A stretch of DNA of 37,725 bases from Pseudomonas grimontii (GTDB lineage: Bacteria; Pseudomonadota; Gammaproteobacteria; Pseudomonadales; Pseudomonadaceae): contig NZ_VFES01000038.1 of the NCBI RefSeq assembly GCF_007858185.1, forward strand, positions 1 through 37,725. Reading direction: 5' to 3'. The number at the start of each line of letters is the position of its first letter. Positions within the stretch are counted from its first letter, which is position 1. Positions 26,567-34,355 of the stretch are shown here, in pieces. The position numbers and the translations under genes are program-made. The notes under the pieces are model-generated. The model searched no databases. It saw only the letters and a list, made by a program, of their open reading frames with translations, and was not told the DNA's origin.

Positions 26567-27091
26567 ATGACCATAAATACTGCACACGCCGCCAAGACCT
26601 GGTATCTGGTCCAGTGCAAAGCCCGACAGGATGAGCGTGCCGAAGAGCACCTGCGGCGCCAGGGCTATACCTGTTTCCGTTCCACCTACAAACGAGAGCG
26701 CCAGGTAAAAGGACAGCGCAGGATAATCAGCGAATCGCTATTCCCAGGTTATCTGTTTATTCAACTGAGCCTGCACGTCAGCTGGAGTCCCCTGCGTTCG
26801 ACTCGGGGCGTTTCGCGAATCGTCGCATTCGGTGGTCATCCACTGCCGGTCAGCGATACGCTTGTGAACGAACTCCAAGAACGGGATCACCCGACCATCG
26901 CGATAACGCTGTTGCAGCCAGGAGAAAATGTTCGTATCAGTGACGGCCCATTTGCCGAACTCGAGGCCGTATTCCTAGCGATGGAGGGGGACGAACGCGT
27001 GGTTCTGCTGATGAACTTTCTGCAGCGCAAACAGCAAATCAGTCTGCCGCTGGCCGGAATCAGCAGGCTCCCACGTAACGCACATTTATGA
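26567..27091 (+). CDS. rfaH: RfaH-type transcription antiterminator (NusG paralogue)
   Basis: A 174-residue NusG-family protein. The N-terminal NGN domain has TWYLVQCKARQDERAEEHLRR, ESLFPGYLFIQ and STRGVSRIVAFGG. The last two align well with PLFPNYLFVE and ATRGVSHFVRFG of E. coli RfaH. The C-terminal KOW region starts at about 117 with LQPGENVRISDGPFAELEAVF. RfaH binds paused RNA polymerase at ops sites and lets it read through long surface-polymer operons. A perfect ops core is in the adjacent minus-strand cluster. The ribosome binding site is poor. It is a specialised paralogue, not housekeeping NusG, which sits with secE and rplK. Confidence 0.9.
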   Translation: MTINTAHAAKTWYLVQCKARQDERAEEHLRRQGYTCFRSTYKRERQVKGQRRIISESLFPGYLFIQLSLHVSWSPLRSTRGVSRIVAFGGHPLPVSDTLVNELQERDHPTIAITLLQPGENVRISDGPFAELEAVFLAMEGDERVVLLMNFLQRKQQISLPLAGISRLPRNAHL

Positions 27092-27258
27092 TGTCGGTGA
27101 TAGCGGAAACTCGCTAACTGGAAAAACAAAAAGCCACTCCCGCTATTGCGCAAGAAAAAATAACAATACATGTCATGATCGACTAAAAATAACATTTCGG
27201 TACTTTTCCACTGTCGCATAATAAAGTACCACCTGAGAACACTAGCAACGGGACGGCC

Positions 27259-27567
27259 ATGAACACTTCAAAGTTATTGGTAGAGCGTATTGGCCTGTTT
27301 CCTTCCTCGGGAAATATTCATATCGAGGTGAATAACTCAACCCGTCTCGTCGAACGTATACACGTGTTGTATGCCGACAACTCGCTGGACAGTGACGAGT
27401 CCTGCTCCGGACTGTCCATAGTCTTCGCCGATTGGCGTTTTAAGTTGCAGGTGAGCGACGCGCTGTCGGTATGCCTGTGCGTGGAAAGTCGCGGCGACAG
27501 TCAGTTCATGCAGATTAAGACCGCAGAGTTACTGGCTTATATAGCCAGCACTGAGGCGCGTGCATGA
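27259..27567 (+). CDS. small protein of unknown function
   Basis: Encodes 102 residues from ATG 27259 with GGGACGG just upstream. I do not recognise the family. It is predicted soluble with no signal peptide. The middle (NSTRLVERIHVLYADNSLDSDESC) is acidic, and beta-type strands follow (LSIVFADWRFKLQVSDALSVCLCV). Its stop overlaps the start of the next gene by ATGA, so the pair is co-translated. Position after rfaH and beside the exopolysaccharide cluster hints at a shared regulon. Confidence 0.65.
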   Translation: MNTSKLLVERIGLFPSSGNIHIEVNNSTRLVERIHVLYADNSLDSDESCSGLSIVFADWRFKLQVSDALSVCLCVESRGDSQFMQIKTAELLAYIASTEARA

Positions 27568-27896
27568 GCCTGCTGGGTGATTTGAAACGCGGCTATGCGC
27601 TGAAAAAACTCACGGACATGTTTGAAGGGTTCGCAGAACCGGCGCTAGGTGCGAACTACACACGAAACACCCAAGTGATTAGCCATTGGCTGGACCAGTT
27701 ACAAGGCAACTCTCCCCAGGAGATTACCCATACGTTGTTCAAACAGATGAAAAACACGCGGCGCAAGAACGACAGGCGGCGCTTCTACGCCCAGACGGTG
27801 CTGCTGGCGCTGATGGTGGAAAGCAACCTGGCGCTGGACCTGGCGACCTACTCGGCCTTCCTGTGCGCGGTTTCCAGCCGCCAGGCAGGCTCTTGA
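27564..27896 (+). CDS. small helical protein of unknown function
   Basis: A 110-residue, highly charged, probably all-helical protein (GDLKRGYALKKLTDMFEGF; KQMKNTRRKNDRRRFYAQTV). No family is recognised. It begins by ATGA overlap with the preceding small gene. Its last 49 bases overlap, tail to tail, the 3' end of the PAP2-like gene on the other strand, so the two transcripts could interfere. Confidence 0.65.
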   Translation: MSLLGDLKRGYALKKLTDMFEGFAEPALGANYTRNTQVISHWLDQLQGNSPQEITHTLFKQMKNTRRKNDRRRFYAQTVLLALMVESNLALDLATYSAFLCAVSSRQAGS

Positions 27897-28468
27897 TGGG
27901 CCTGGTCAGCACCTGACAGGGTCACTGCGACGCGGTTGAGCAGCAACTCCGCGTTGTACTTGGGGACCAGCGCACAGACCAGCAAAAACACCAGCCCGCC
28001 GCCCATGAACGCGGGCGATACCTTGATGGGCGCGGCATCAATACGCCAAAGAAACACCAGGGCGGCTGTCACCCCGAGTGCGGCACCGGCCAGGGCTTCA
28101 TTCAGCGGATGTATATAAGGTGCGACACAATAAGCACTGAACCCGAGACTTATCGTTAACCCCAGCAACGCCGCCGGCCAACGCCAGGCCAAGTTGAACT
28201 GGCGGGCCAGTAAACTCGTTGCCACCGTGACCATCAAGCAGGTATTCATCGCGTGGCCACTTATTACCGCAATATCCAAGTGCTGGGACGATAAGCCCCA
28301 CCCTTTAAACAGCAACTTGCTGGCCGCCACAATCGAATAAGTAATCCCCACGGTTATTATCCAGGCGCGCAGTGCCCAAGGGGTGGAATACCTTAACCAG
28401 ACAGCAATCACCAGTGCGGCCGGAATCATGACGGTAATGCCGCCATATTGCGCAAGTTCTGCCCGCAT
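27848..28468 (-). CDS. PAP2-like membrane phosphatase
   Basis: A roughly 206-residue polytopic protein with about six hydrophobic segments. ISGHAMNTC fits the second PAP2 motif (PSGH), and GFSAYCVAPYIHPLNEALAGAALG fits the third motif with its His, although the usual Arg is replaced. The first motif is reduced to KLLFKGWG. It may act on undecaprenyl pyrophosphate or another lipid phosphate, which would suit the neighbouring lipid-linked polymer pathway. The weak motifs leave catalysis uncertain. ATG 28468 is preferred over GTG 28471. Confidence 0.65.
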   Translation of the reverse strand: MRAELAQYGGITVMIPAALVIAVWLRYSTPWALRAWIITVGITYSIVAASKLLFKGWGLSSQHLDIAVISGHAMNTCLMVTVATSLLARQFNLAWRWPAALLGLTISLGFSAYCVAPYIHPLNEALAGAALGVTAALVFLWRIDAAPIKVSPAFMGGGLVFLLVCALVPKYNAELLLNRVAVTLSGADQAHQEPAWRLETAHRKAE

Positions 28469-28605
28469 CACTGCTTAACCTTCGAGGTGCCGTTTTCGGC
28501 GCTCATCAGACCTCAGGCCCAAAAAAAACACAACGTTATCTAGGGTCAGCAACGCACTAAAAATGCAATTTACTGATTAAGATAGATCAGGATGATTCTA
28601 TATTT

Positions 28606-28615
28606 TAATAATTAG
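28606..28615 (-). promoter_or_regulatory. CTAATTATTA motif upstream of the flavin monooxygenase
   Basis: The ten-base CTAATTATTA on the minus strand recurs as CTAATTATTA at 30761 and CTAATCATTA at 31846. All three lie upstream of genes in the organosulfur module. A regulator site is possible. Confidence 0.4.
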
Positions 28616-28726
28616 GTTAGAACAAAACGGCATTTTACACCGGCTGTCGCGGCCCCTACCGTGGACGAGCATGACCGACCCCCTGCCCGGCGGAGGTACC
28701 CAACCCCTACTCGACAAGGACAGACC

Positions 28727-29809
28727 ATGAGCATTGAATTCATCGGCTATATCGGCGGTCACCACGCTTCCGAGATCCACCCGCGCAGCGGCCCTATCCT
28801 GCAACCGGACTACGTGGAAACCGTGGCCCGCGCCCACGAAGAGGCCGGTTTCGACCGCGCGCTGGTGGCGTTCCATTCCAACAGCCCGGACAGCACACTG
28901 ATCGCCTCCCATGCCGCCAGCGTGACGAAAAAACTGCAGTTCCTGATCGCCCACCGTCCGGGCTTCGCCCAACCCACCCTGGCCGCGCGCCAGTTCGCCA
29001 CCCTTGATGTGTTCAATGGCGGGCGCACCGCCGTGCATATCATCACCGGCGGCGACGACCGCGAACTGCGCGCCGATGGCAGCCATATCGGCAAGGACGA
29101 ACGCTACGCGCGCACCGATGAATACCTGAGCGTGGTACGCCAGGAATGGACCAGCGATCAGCCCTTCGACTTTGCGGGCGCCTACTACCAGGTCGAAGGC
29201 GCGCACTCTGCGGTGAAGTCGCCGCAGCAGCCGCATATCCCGCTGTACTTTGGCGGCTCTTCCAAGGCCGCGATTGAAGTGGCGGGCAAGCATGCCGATG
29301 TGTATGCGCTGTGGGGCGAAACCTATGAGCAGGTCCGCGAGATCGTGACCCAGGTGCGCGCCGAAGCGGCCAGGCATGGGCGCACGATTCGCTTCAGCCT
29401 GTCACTGCGGCCGATCCTCGCCGCGACCGAAGAACAGGCGTGGGCGCGTGCCGACAGCATCCTGCAACAGGCCACCGAGTTGGCGCAAAAGAATGGATTT
29501 GTGCGGCGTGAACCGCCGAATGAAGGCTCGCGGCGGCTACTCGCAGCGGCGGCACAGGGCTCGCGGCTGGACAAGCGTTTGTGGACGGGGATTGCGCAGT
29601 TACTGGGCGCGCAGGGCAACTCCACCTCGTTGGTGGGTACCGCCGAACAGGTGGCAGAGGCATTGGTGGATTATTACGACCTCGGCATCACCACCTTCCT
29701 GATCCGTGGATTTGATCCGCTCAATGATGCGATCGACTATGGCAAGCGGTTGATCCCCCTCACCCGCCAGCTGATTGCTGAACGCGAGCAGGCCAAACAG
29801 GTCGCGTAA
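28727..29809 (+). CDS. SsuD-like FMNH2-dependent monooxygenase
   Basis: A 360-residue bacterial luciferase-like flavin monooxygenase (LLM class). I start at ATG 28727, with AAGGA upstream; the longer frame lacks a site. Landmarks are SIEFIGYIGGHHASEI at the start, FATLDVFNGGRTAVHIITGG (flavin phosphate region), RYARTDEYLSVVRQEW and LYFGGSSKAA, as in alkanesulfonate and related monooxygenases. These enzymes release sulfite from organosulfonates or oxidise organosulfur compounds with FMNH2 supplied by a separate reductase, which is not in this window. It is divergent from the PAP2-like gene and lies beside a thiol dioxygenase and rhodanese, so sulfur scavenging is likely. The substrate is unknown. 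Confidence 0.88.
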   Translation: MSIEFIGYIGGHHASEIHPRSGPILQPDYVETVARAHEEAGFDRALVAFHSNSPDSTLIASHAASVTKKLQFLIAHRPGFAQPTLAARQFATLDVFNGGRTAVHIITGGDDRELRADGSHIGKDERYARTDEYLSVVRQEWTSDQPFDFAGAYYQVEGAHSAVKSPQQPHIPLYFGGSSKAAIEVAGKHADVYALWGETYEQVREIVTQVRAEAARHGRTIRFSLSLRPILAATEEQAWARADSILQQATELAQKNGFVRREPPNEGSRRLLAAAAQGSRLDKRLWTGIAQLLGAQGNSTSLVGTAEQVAEALVDYYDLGITTFLIRGFDPLNDAIDYGKRLIPLTRQLIAEREQAKQVA

Positions 29810-29830
29810 GCAAGCACACTACAAAACCAA

Positions 29831-29856
29831 TGTGGGAGGGGCTTGCCCCTCTCACA
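29831..29856. repeat. Pseudomonas intergenic palindromic repeat
   Basis: The sequence begins TGTGGGAGGGG and ends CCCCTCTCACA around GCTTG, an almost perfect stem. It lies between convergent genes and can serve as a terminator for both. The same type occurs at 34147-34173. Confidence 0.85.
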
Positions 29857-29880
29857 TTCCTATCTTCATTAGGCTCGGGA

Positions 29881-30675
29881 TCAGTTCTTGTAGTCGGTAT
29901 CAGTCCGCTCCAACTGCCGAATCAGCGCATTCCAATGCCGCGCCACCCCCGGTCCTTCGCCACTGGCAAACACCTTGGCCTGTTGCTCGACCTTCTCCAC
30001 CACTTCGGCCGGCGGGAAGATCAACTCCGCATTCCCCGCCGCCTGCGCCGCGACCTGGATATTGCAGGCGCGCTCCAACTGTTGCAGCTGCACAAACGCA
30101 TGTTCAACGCTGACACCGGCGGTCAACAAGCCATGGTTGCGCAGGATCATCACGCTCTTGTCACCCAGGTCCGCGACCAGGCGCTCACGTTCGTCCAGGT
30201 CGAGGGCCACGCCTTCATACCCGTGGTACGCCACGCGTCCGGAAAAACCAATGGAGTGCTGGGAGATCGGCAGCAGGCCGTCCTTCTGCGCCGACACCGC
30301 GATGCCGTCGCGGGTATGGGTGTGCAGCACCGCTTGCAGGTCATGACGTGCGCCGTGGATCGCGCTGTGAATCACATAGCCGGCGTAGTTGATGCCCAGG
30401 CCGGTAGGGTCGTCGACGAGGGTGCCGTCGAGGTCGACCTTGACCAGGTTGGAGGCGCTGATTTCATCAAACAACAGCCCGAAGGCGTTGATCAGGAAAT
30501 GCTCCTCCGGCCCCGGTACACGGGCGGAGAAGTGGGTATAGATGTGGTCGGTCCACTTGTACAAGGCGGCCAGGCGATAAGCGGCGGCCAATTTGACGCG
30601 CACCTCCCACTCTTCCGGGGTAACGCGCTGGCGAACATTGTTGGAGACGCTGGTTATCGAGGTGACGCTGCTCAT
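29881..30675 (-). CDS. class II aldolase/adducin-family protein
   Basis: 264 residues, start supported by AGGAAG. The fold signature is clear: YKWTDHIYTHFSARVPG, NYAGYVIHSAIHGAR, then VLHTHTRDG with His118 and His120, and RNHGLLTAG with His181, the three zinc ligands. The Glu that acts as base in fuculose aldolase should fall near residue 99, where this protein has Gly. This is common in the adducin-like branch, so true aldolase activity is doubtful. It could be a decarboxylase or epimerase-like enzyme, or handle a sulfur-containing carbon skeleton, given its neighbours. Confidence 0.82.
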   Translation of the reverse strand: MSSVTSITSVSNNVRQRVTPEEWEVRVKLAAAYRLAALYKWTDHIYTHFSARVPGPEEHFLINAFGLLFDEISASNLVKVDLDGTLVDDPTGLGINYAGYVIHSAIHGARHDLQAVLHTHTRDGIAVSAQKDGLLPISQHSIGFSGRVAYHGYEGVALDLDERERLVADLGDKSVMILRNHGLLTAGVSVEHAFVQLQQLERACNIQVAAQAAGNAELIFPPAEVVEKVEQQAKVFASGEGPGVARHWNALIRQLERTDTDYKN

Positions 30676-30760
30676 GGCAAAACTTCCTGGATGGCCTTAA
30701 GGACTTCCAGGCAAGCCTAGGGGATGGCAAAAAATAATAAAAAGCACATTTTAATATAAG

Positions 30761-30770
30761 CTAATTATTA
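30761..30770 (+). promoter_or_regulatory. CTAATTATTA motif upstream of the aldolase-like gene
   Basis: It lies 86-95 bases upstream of the gene starting at 30675. With flanks it reads ATAAGCTAATTATTA. This matches the site at 31841-31855 in all but one base. Confidence 0.45.
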
Positions 30771-30804
30771 TTTTTTTTCATAACCAATCCCCCTCCTACA
30801 TGGC

Positions 30805-31710
30805 TTACGCGGCGTTGCGGACTTTATGCAGGGACGCCGCCACCCGCTGGCCAAACGCATCCACCGGCCCCTGCAGGTTGCCCAGGAAGTGCGGATAGAT
30901 CAGCCACAAATCCATCACCGGCTTGAAATCCTTGAGCGGCATCACCGCCAGTTGCTCGCGGTGCGCACTGCGTTCGAGCAGTGGCCGTGGCACCAGGCCC
31001 AAGCCCAGGCCGTCCGCTACCAGGCCCAGTTGCAGCTCGGTACCGAAGGTCTCCAGGTTGACCCGCAGGGCCAGGCCCTGATCGGACAAGGTACGCTGCA
31101 ACCCGGCGCGGAAGCCGCAGCCGTCCGGGTTGAGGACCCAGCCGTTCTGGTACACATCAGCCAGCTTGCACGGCTTTTTCGGCAACTGGGCCTTGGCGCA
31201 GACCACCACCAGTTCCATCTTGCCGATGGACTCGCCGACGATGTTGTCCGGGAAGATCTTGCCTGCCGGGAACAATGCCGCCGCCGCGTCCAGTTCGCCG
31301 CGCTCGATCTTGCCCACCAACTGGCTGCCCCAGCCGGTGGCAACCTGGGCACGCAAGTCAGGGTATTCGCTGCGCAGGTGCTTGAGCGTATCCAGCAGCA
31401 CCACGTCGCCGATGGTCTGCGGCACACCCAGGCGCAGCAGGCCGGTGGGCGGTGCGTCGGTGGCCACCAGCTCACGCAGGGCATCCATCTCGCGCAGGAT
31501 CAGCCGGCACTGCTCATAGACGCGGGTGCCGATCAACGTCGGTTTGAGGGGTTTGGTGTTGCGGTCGAACAGCTCCACGCCCAGCGCCTGCTCGAAGTTC
31601 TGCACGCGGCGGGTAATGGCCGGCTGGGTCAATTGCAACGACTCGGCGGCATGGCTGATGGACTGGCAACGAATCACTTCGACAAAGGCATCGATATCGT
31701 CAATTTTCAT
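30805..31710 (-). CDS. LysR-family transcriptional regulator
   Basis: A 301-residue LysR protein. The helix-turn-helix lies at about residues 3-45 (IDAFVEVIRCQSISHAAESL then QLTQPAITRRVQNFEQ), and the effector-binding domain covers about 90-295. I start at ATG 31710, where the family consensus begins; ATG 31755 would add 15 residues. Neither has a strong ribosome binding site. It is divergent from the thiol dioxygenase gene, the classical arrangement for a LysR activator of its neighbour. P. aeruginosa has an equivalent gene (PA2601) beside its 3-mercaptopropionate dioxygenase gene. The effector is presumably a sulfur metabolite. Confidence 0.88.
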   Translation of the reverse strand: MKIDDIDAFVEVIRCQSISHAAESLQLTQPAITRRVQNFEQALGVELFDRNTKPLKPTLIGTRVYEQCRLILREMDALRELVATDAPPTGLLRLGVPQTIGDVVLLDTLKHLRSEYPDLRAQVATGWGSQLVGKIERGELDAAAALFPAGKIFPDNIVGESIGKMELVVVCAKAQLPKKPCKLADVYQNGWVLNPDGCGFRAGLQRTLSDQGLALRVNLETFGTELQLGLVADGLGLGLVPRPLLERSAHREQLAVMPLKDFKPVMDLWLIYPHFLGNLQGPVDAFGQRVAASLHKVRNAA

Positions 31711-31840
31711 TTGGGCCGCACATAGAGAACAGTCATTAAGATGTGTGTGAAGCATAGTTGCAGGAACGTGGCGTGAATAGCCCGTGCTGCAATCGATAAC
31801 GTCTAACGCTATTCAGACCGGTTCTAAATTACCTTCAGCT

Positions 31841-31855
31841 ATAAGCTAATCATTA
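31841..31855 (+). promoter_or_regulatory. ATAAGCTAATCATTA site in the LysR/dioxygenase divergent promoter
   Basis: It differs by one base from the same 15-mer upstream of the aldolase-like gene and shares CTAAT-N-ATTA with the site upstream of the flavin monooxygenase. It is placed 72 bases before the dioxygenase start, a good position for a LysR activator site. Binding is inferred. Confidence 0.5.
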
Positions 31856-31926
31856 AAAAATAGCATATTAACTATAAACATTATGCTTAGATAAACCCAT
31901 CCCTGCGACCACACGATGGAAGTGCC

Positions 31927-32538
31927 ATGACCCAGGCCCGACACCCCGAGAGACTCAGAGCCTTCATAGGCGCCCTGGCGGAATTGATCGACGGCAATCC
32001 ACGCGAAGGCGACCTGTTGCACCGCGGCGGCAAGCTGCTGGCGCAACTGGTCAGCCATGACGACTGGCTCCCCGATGAGTTTGCCCAACCCGACCCCGAG
32101 CGCTACCAGCAGTTCTTGCTGCATGCCGATTCGCGCCAGCGTTTCAGCATTGTCAGCTTTGTGTGGGGGCCGGGGCAAAGCACGCCGATCCATGACCATC
32201 GGGTGTGGGGGCTGATCGGCATGTTGCGTGGCGCAGAGTTCTCCCAAGGCTTCGAACGCGCGCCCGACGGCAGCCTGGTCGCCGAAGGCCAACCGATTCA
32301 ACTGGTGCCGGGCCAGGTCGAGGCGGTGTCGCCCAAGGTCGGCGACATCCATCAGGTGAGCAATGCCCACCGCGACCAGGTGTCGATCAGCATCCATGTG
32401 TACGGCGCCAATATCGGCGCGGTGCGCCGTGCGGTGTACCAGCCCGACGGCAGTGAGAAACTGTTTATCTCCGGTTATTCCAACGCCTTCCTCCCGAATA
32501 TCTGGGACTTGTCCAAAGAAAAGAGCCCTGCCCTATGA
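31927..32538 (+). CDS. mdo: 3-mercaptopropionate dioxygenase
   Basis: A 203-residue cupin of the cysteine dioxygenase family that oxidises a thiol to the sulfinic acid with O2 and Fe(II). The iron ligands are at the positions known for the P. aeruginosa enzyme: His89 and His91 in STPIHDHRVWG, and His142 in GDIHQVSNAH. The outer-sphere triad Ser155-His157-Tyr159 (SIHVY) is also present. The adjacent rhodanese gene starts in an ATGA overlap, as in PA2602-PA2603. The likely substrate is 3-mercaptopropionate, with cysteine as a weaker one. Confidence 0.93.
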   Translation: MTQARHPERLRAFIGALAELIDGNPREGDLLHRGGKLLAQLVSHDDWLPDEFAQPDPERYQQFLLHADSRQRFSIVSFVWGPGQSTPIHDHRVWGLIGMLRGAEFSQGFERAPDGSLVAEGQPIQLVPGQVEAVSPKVGDIHQVSNAHRDQVSISIHVYGANIGAVRRAVYQPDGSEKLFISGYSNAFLPNIWDLSKEKSPAL

Positions 32539-34118
32539 CCACCGTATCGACCCGTAGCTTCGCCCAGATTCGCCAGGCCCTGTTGGACCATGCAGAAGTC
32601 GCCCTGGTGGACGTGCGCGAAGAAGCGCCGTTTGCCGAATCCCACCCGTTGTTCGCGGCGAATATCCCGCTGTCCAAACTGGAACTGGAGGTGTATTCGC
32701 GCATTCCACGCCGGGATACCCAGGTCACCGTCTACGACAACGGTGAAGGCCTGGCTGCCCGCGCCGCCGAACGCCTGGTTGCGCTGGGCTACACCCAGGT
32801 CAGCCTGTTGGAAGGTGGCCTCGACGGTTGGCGCCGGGCCGGCGGCGAGCTGTTTATCGATGTAAACGTGCCGAGCAAGGCCTTTGGCGAACTGGTGGAG
32901 AGCGAGCGCCACACGCCCTCCCTCGCCGCCGAAGACGTGCAGGCGCTGCTCGACAGCCAGGCCGATGTGGTGGTGCTCGACGCCCGCCGTTTCGACGAAT
33001 ACCAGACCATGAGCATCCCCACCGGCATCAGCGTGCCCGGTGCCGAGCTGGTGTTGCGTGCGCGGGAACTGGCGCCCGACCCGGCCACCCGCATCATCGT
33101 CAACTGCGCCGGGCGTACCCGCAGCATTATTGGCACCCAGTCGCTGATCAACGCCGGCGTGGCCAACCCGGTGTCCGCACTGCGCAATGGCACCATCGGC
33201 TGGACCCTGGCCGGGCAGAAACTCGCCCACGGCCAGTCGCGGCGCTTTGCTCCGACTTCGGAAGAACACCGCCAGATCGCCGCCGTCGATGCACGCCGCG
33301 TCGCCGACAAGGCCCGCGTCGGTCGCGCCACCCTCGCCGACCTGCACGCCTGGCAGCAGGAAGCCAACCGCACCACCTACCTGTTCGATGTGCGCACCCC
33401 GGAAGAATTCGAAGCCGGCCACCTGCCCGGCGCGCGCTCGACCCCGGGCGGCCAACTGGCGCAGGAAACCGACCATGTCGCCAGCGTGCGCGGTGCGCGC
33501 CTGGTGCTGGCGGATGACGATGGCGTGCGGGCGAACATGTCTGCGTCGTGGCTGGCTCAACTGGGCTGGGACGTGCATGTACTGGATGACCTGCAAGCGG
33601 CGCACTTCAGCGAAAAAGGCGCCTGGGTCGCTCCAGACCCCGCGCCCCCCCAGGCCGAACTGATCAGCCCGCACACCCTCGCCGAATGGCTCGAGCATGG
33701 CGACACCGTGGTGCTGGATTTCACCGCCAGCGCCAACTACGTGAAGCGCCATATCCCCGGTGCCTGGTGGGTATTGCGCGCACAACTGCCCCAGGCCCTG
33801 GCCAAGGTGCCCGCCGCCCAGCGTTATGTGCTGACCTGCGGCAGCAGCCAACTGGCGCGCCTGGCGGTGGCTGAAGTCGAAGCGATCACCGGCAAGCAAG
33901 TGTTCCTGCTGCAAGACGGCACCGCCGCCTGGATCAACGCGCAACTGCCACTGGAAGAAGGCGAAACCCACCTGGCCTCGCCGCGCATCGACCGCTACCG
34001 CCGACCGTACGAAGGCACCGACAACCCCAGGGAAGCCATGCAGGCTTATCTGGATTGGGAATTCGGCTTGGTCGACCAGTTGGCCCGTGATGGGACCCAT
34101 GGGTTTTACGTGATCTGA
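32535..34118 (+). CDS. four-domain rhodanese-like sulfurtransferase
   Basis: Its 527 residues contain four rhodanese units: about 5-105, 127-230, 263-355 and 377-470. Only units 2 and 4 have the catalytic Cys, Cys191 in IIVNCAGRTRS and Cys435 in YVLTCGSSQLA. Units 1 (VYDNGEG) and 3 (VLADDDG) have acidic residues there and are probably structural. A C-terminal tail of ~55 residues ends RDGTHGFYVI. It is coupled to the dioxygenase by ATGA. It probably handles sulfur released in thiol oxidation, for example sulfane sulfur from persulfides to sulfite or thiosulfate; the acceptor is unknown. Confidence 0.9.
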   Translation: MTTVSTRSFAQIRQALLDHAEVALVDVREEAPFAESHPLFAANIPLSKLELEVYSRIPRRDTQVTVYDNGEGLAARAAERLVALGYTQVSLLEGGLDGWRRAGGELFIDVNVPSKAFGELVESERHTPSLAAEDVQALLDSQADVVVLDARRFDEYQTMSIPTGISVPGAELVLRARELAPDPATRIIVNCAGRTRSIIGTQSLINAGVANPVSALRNGTIGWTLAGQKLAHGQSRRFAPTSEEHRQIAAVDARRVADKARVGRATLADLHAWQQEANRTTYLFDVRTPEEFEAGHLPGARSTPGGQLAQETDHVASVRGARLVLADDDGVRANMSASWLAQLGWDVHVLDDLQAAHFSEKGAWVAPDPAPPQAELISPHTLAEWLEHGDTVVLDFTASANYVKRHIPGAWWVLRAQLPQALAKVPAAQRYVLTCGSSQLARLAVAEVEAITGKQVFLLQDGTAAWINAQLPLEEGETHLASPRIDRYRRPYEGTDNPREAMQAYLDWEFGLVDQLARDGTHGFYVI

Positions 34119-34146
34119 TCACTTTTCCAGGCCCAGCGCAGGTCTC

Positions 34147-34173
34147 TGTGGGAGGGGGCAAGCTCCTCCCACA
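34147..34173. repeat. Pseudomonas intergenic palindromic repeat
   Basis: TGTGGGAGGGGG and CTCCTCCCACA flank CAAG. The repeat follows the rhodanese gene by 28 bases and is a plausible terminator. It marks the right-hand edge of the conserved chromosome before the degraded island. Confidence 0.85.
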
Positions 34174-34355
34174 TGGACCGCATCTACAAGAGGCGATCTG
34201 CGGTGTGTTCATGACTTCAGGAGTCAGCCACCACGCCTTCATTCCGCTTGCAATACGGCTGCAGCCAGTGCATCGCCGGCTGCCCCACTAATGTGCTGGC
34301 CCTGGAAACCCAGGGCAAACCCCGGATCGCTGTCGACGTTCTGGGGGGATCGCGC

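Noticed and set aside
28598..29377. 259-codon minus-strand frame
   Set aside because: Antisense to the flavin monooxygenase. The sequence is low-complexity Ala/Gly/Arg with no family signature.
29830..31725. Two ~300-codon plus-strand frames
   Set aside because: Both are antisense to the aldolase-like and LysR genes, which show clear family motifs.
32475..34100. 541-codon open frame on the minus strand
   Set aside because: It lies entirely antisense to the well-supported rhodanese gene in G+C-rich DNA, has no recognisable domain and is a codon-bias shadow.
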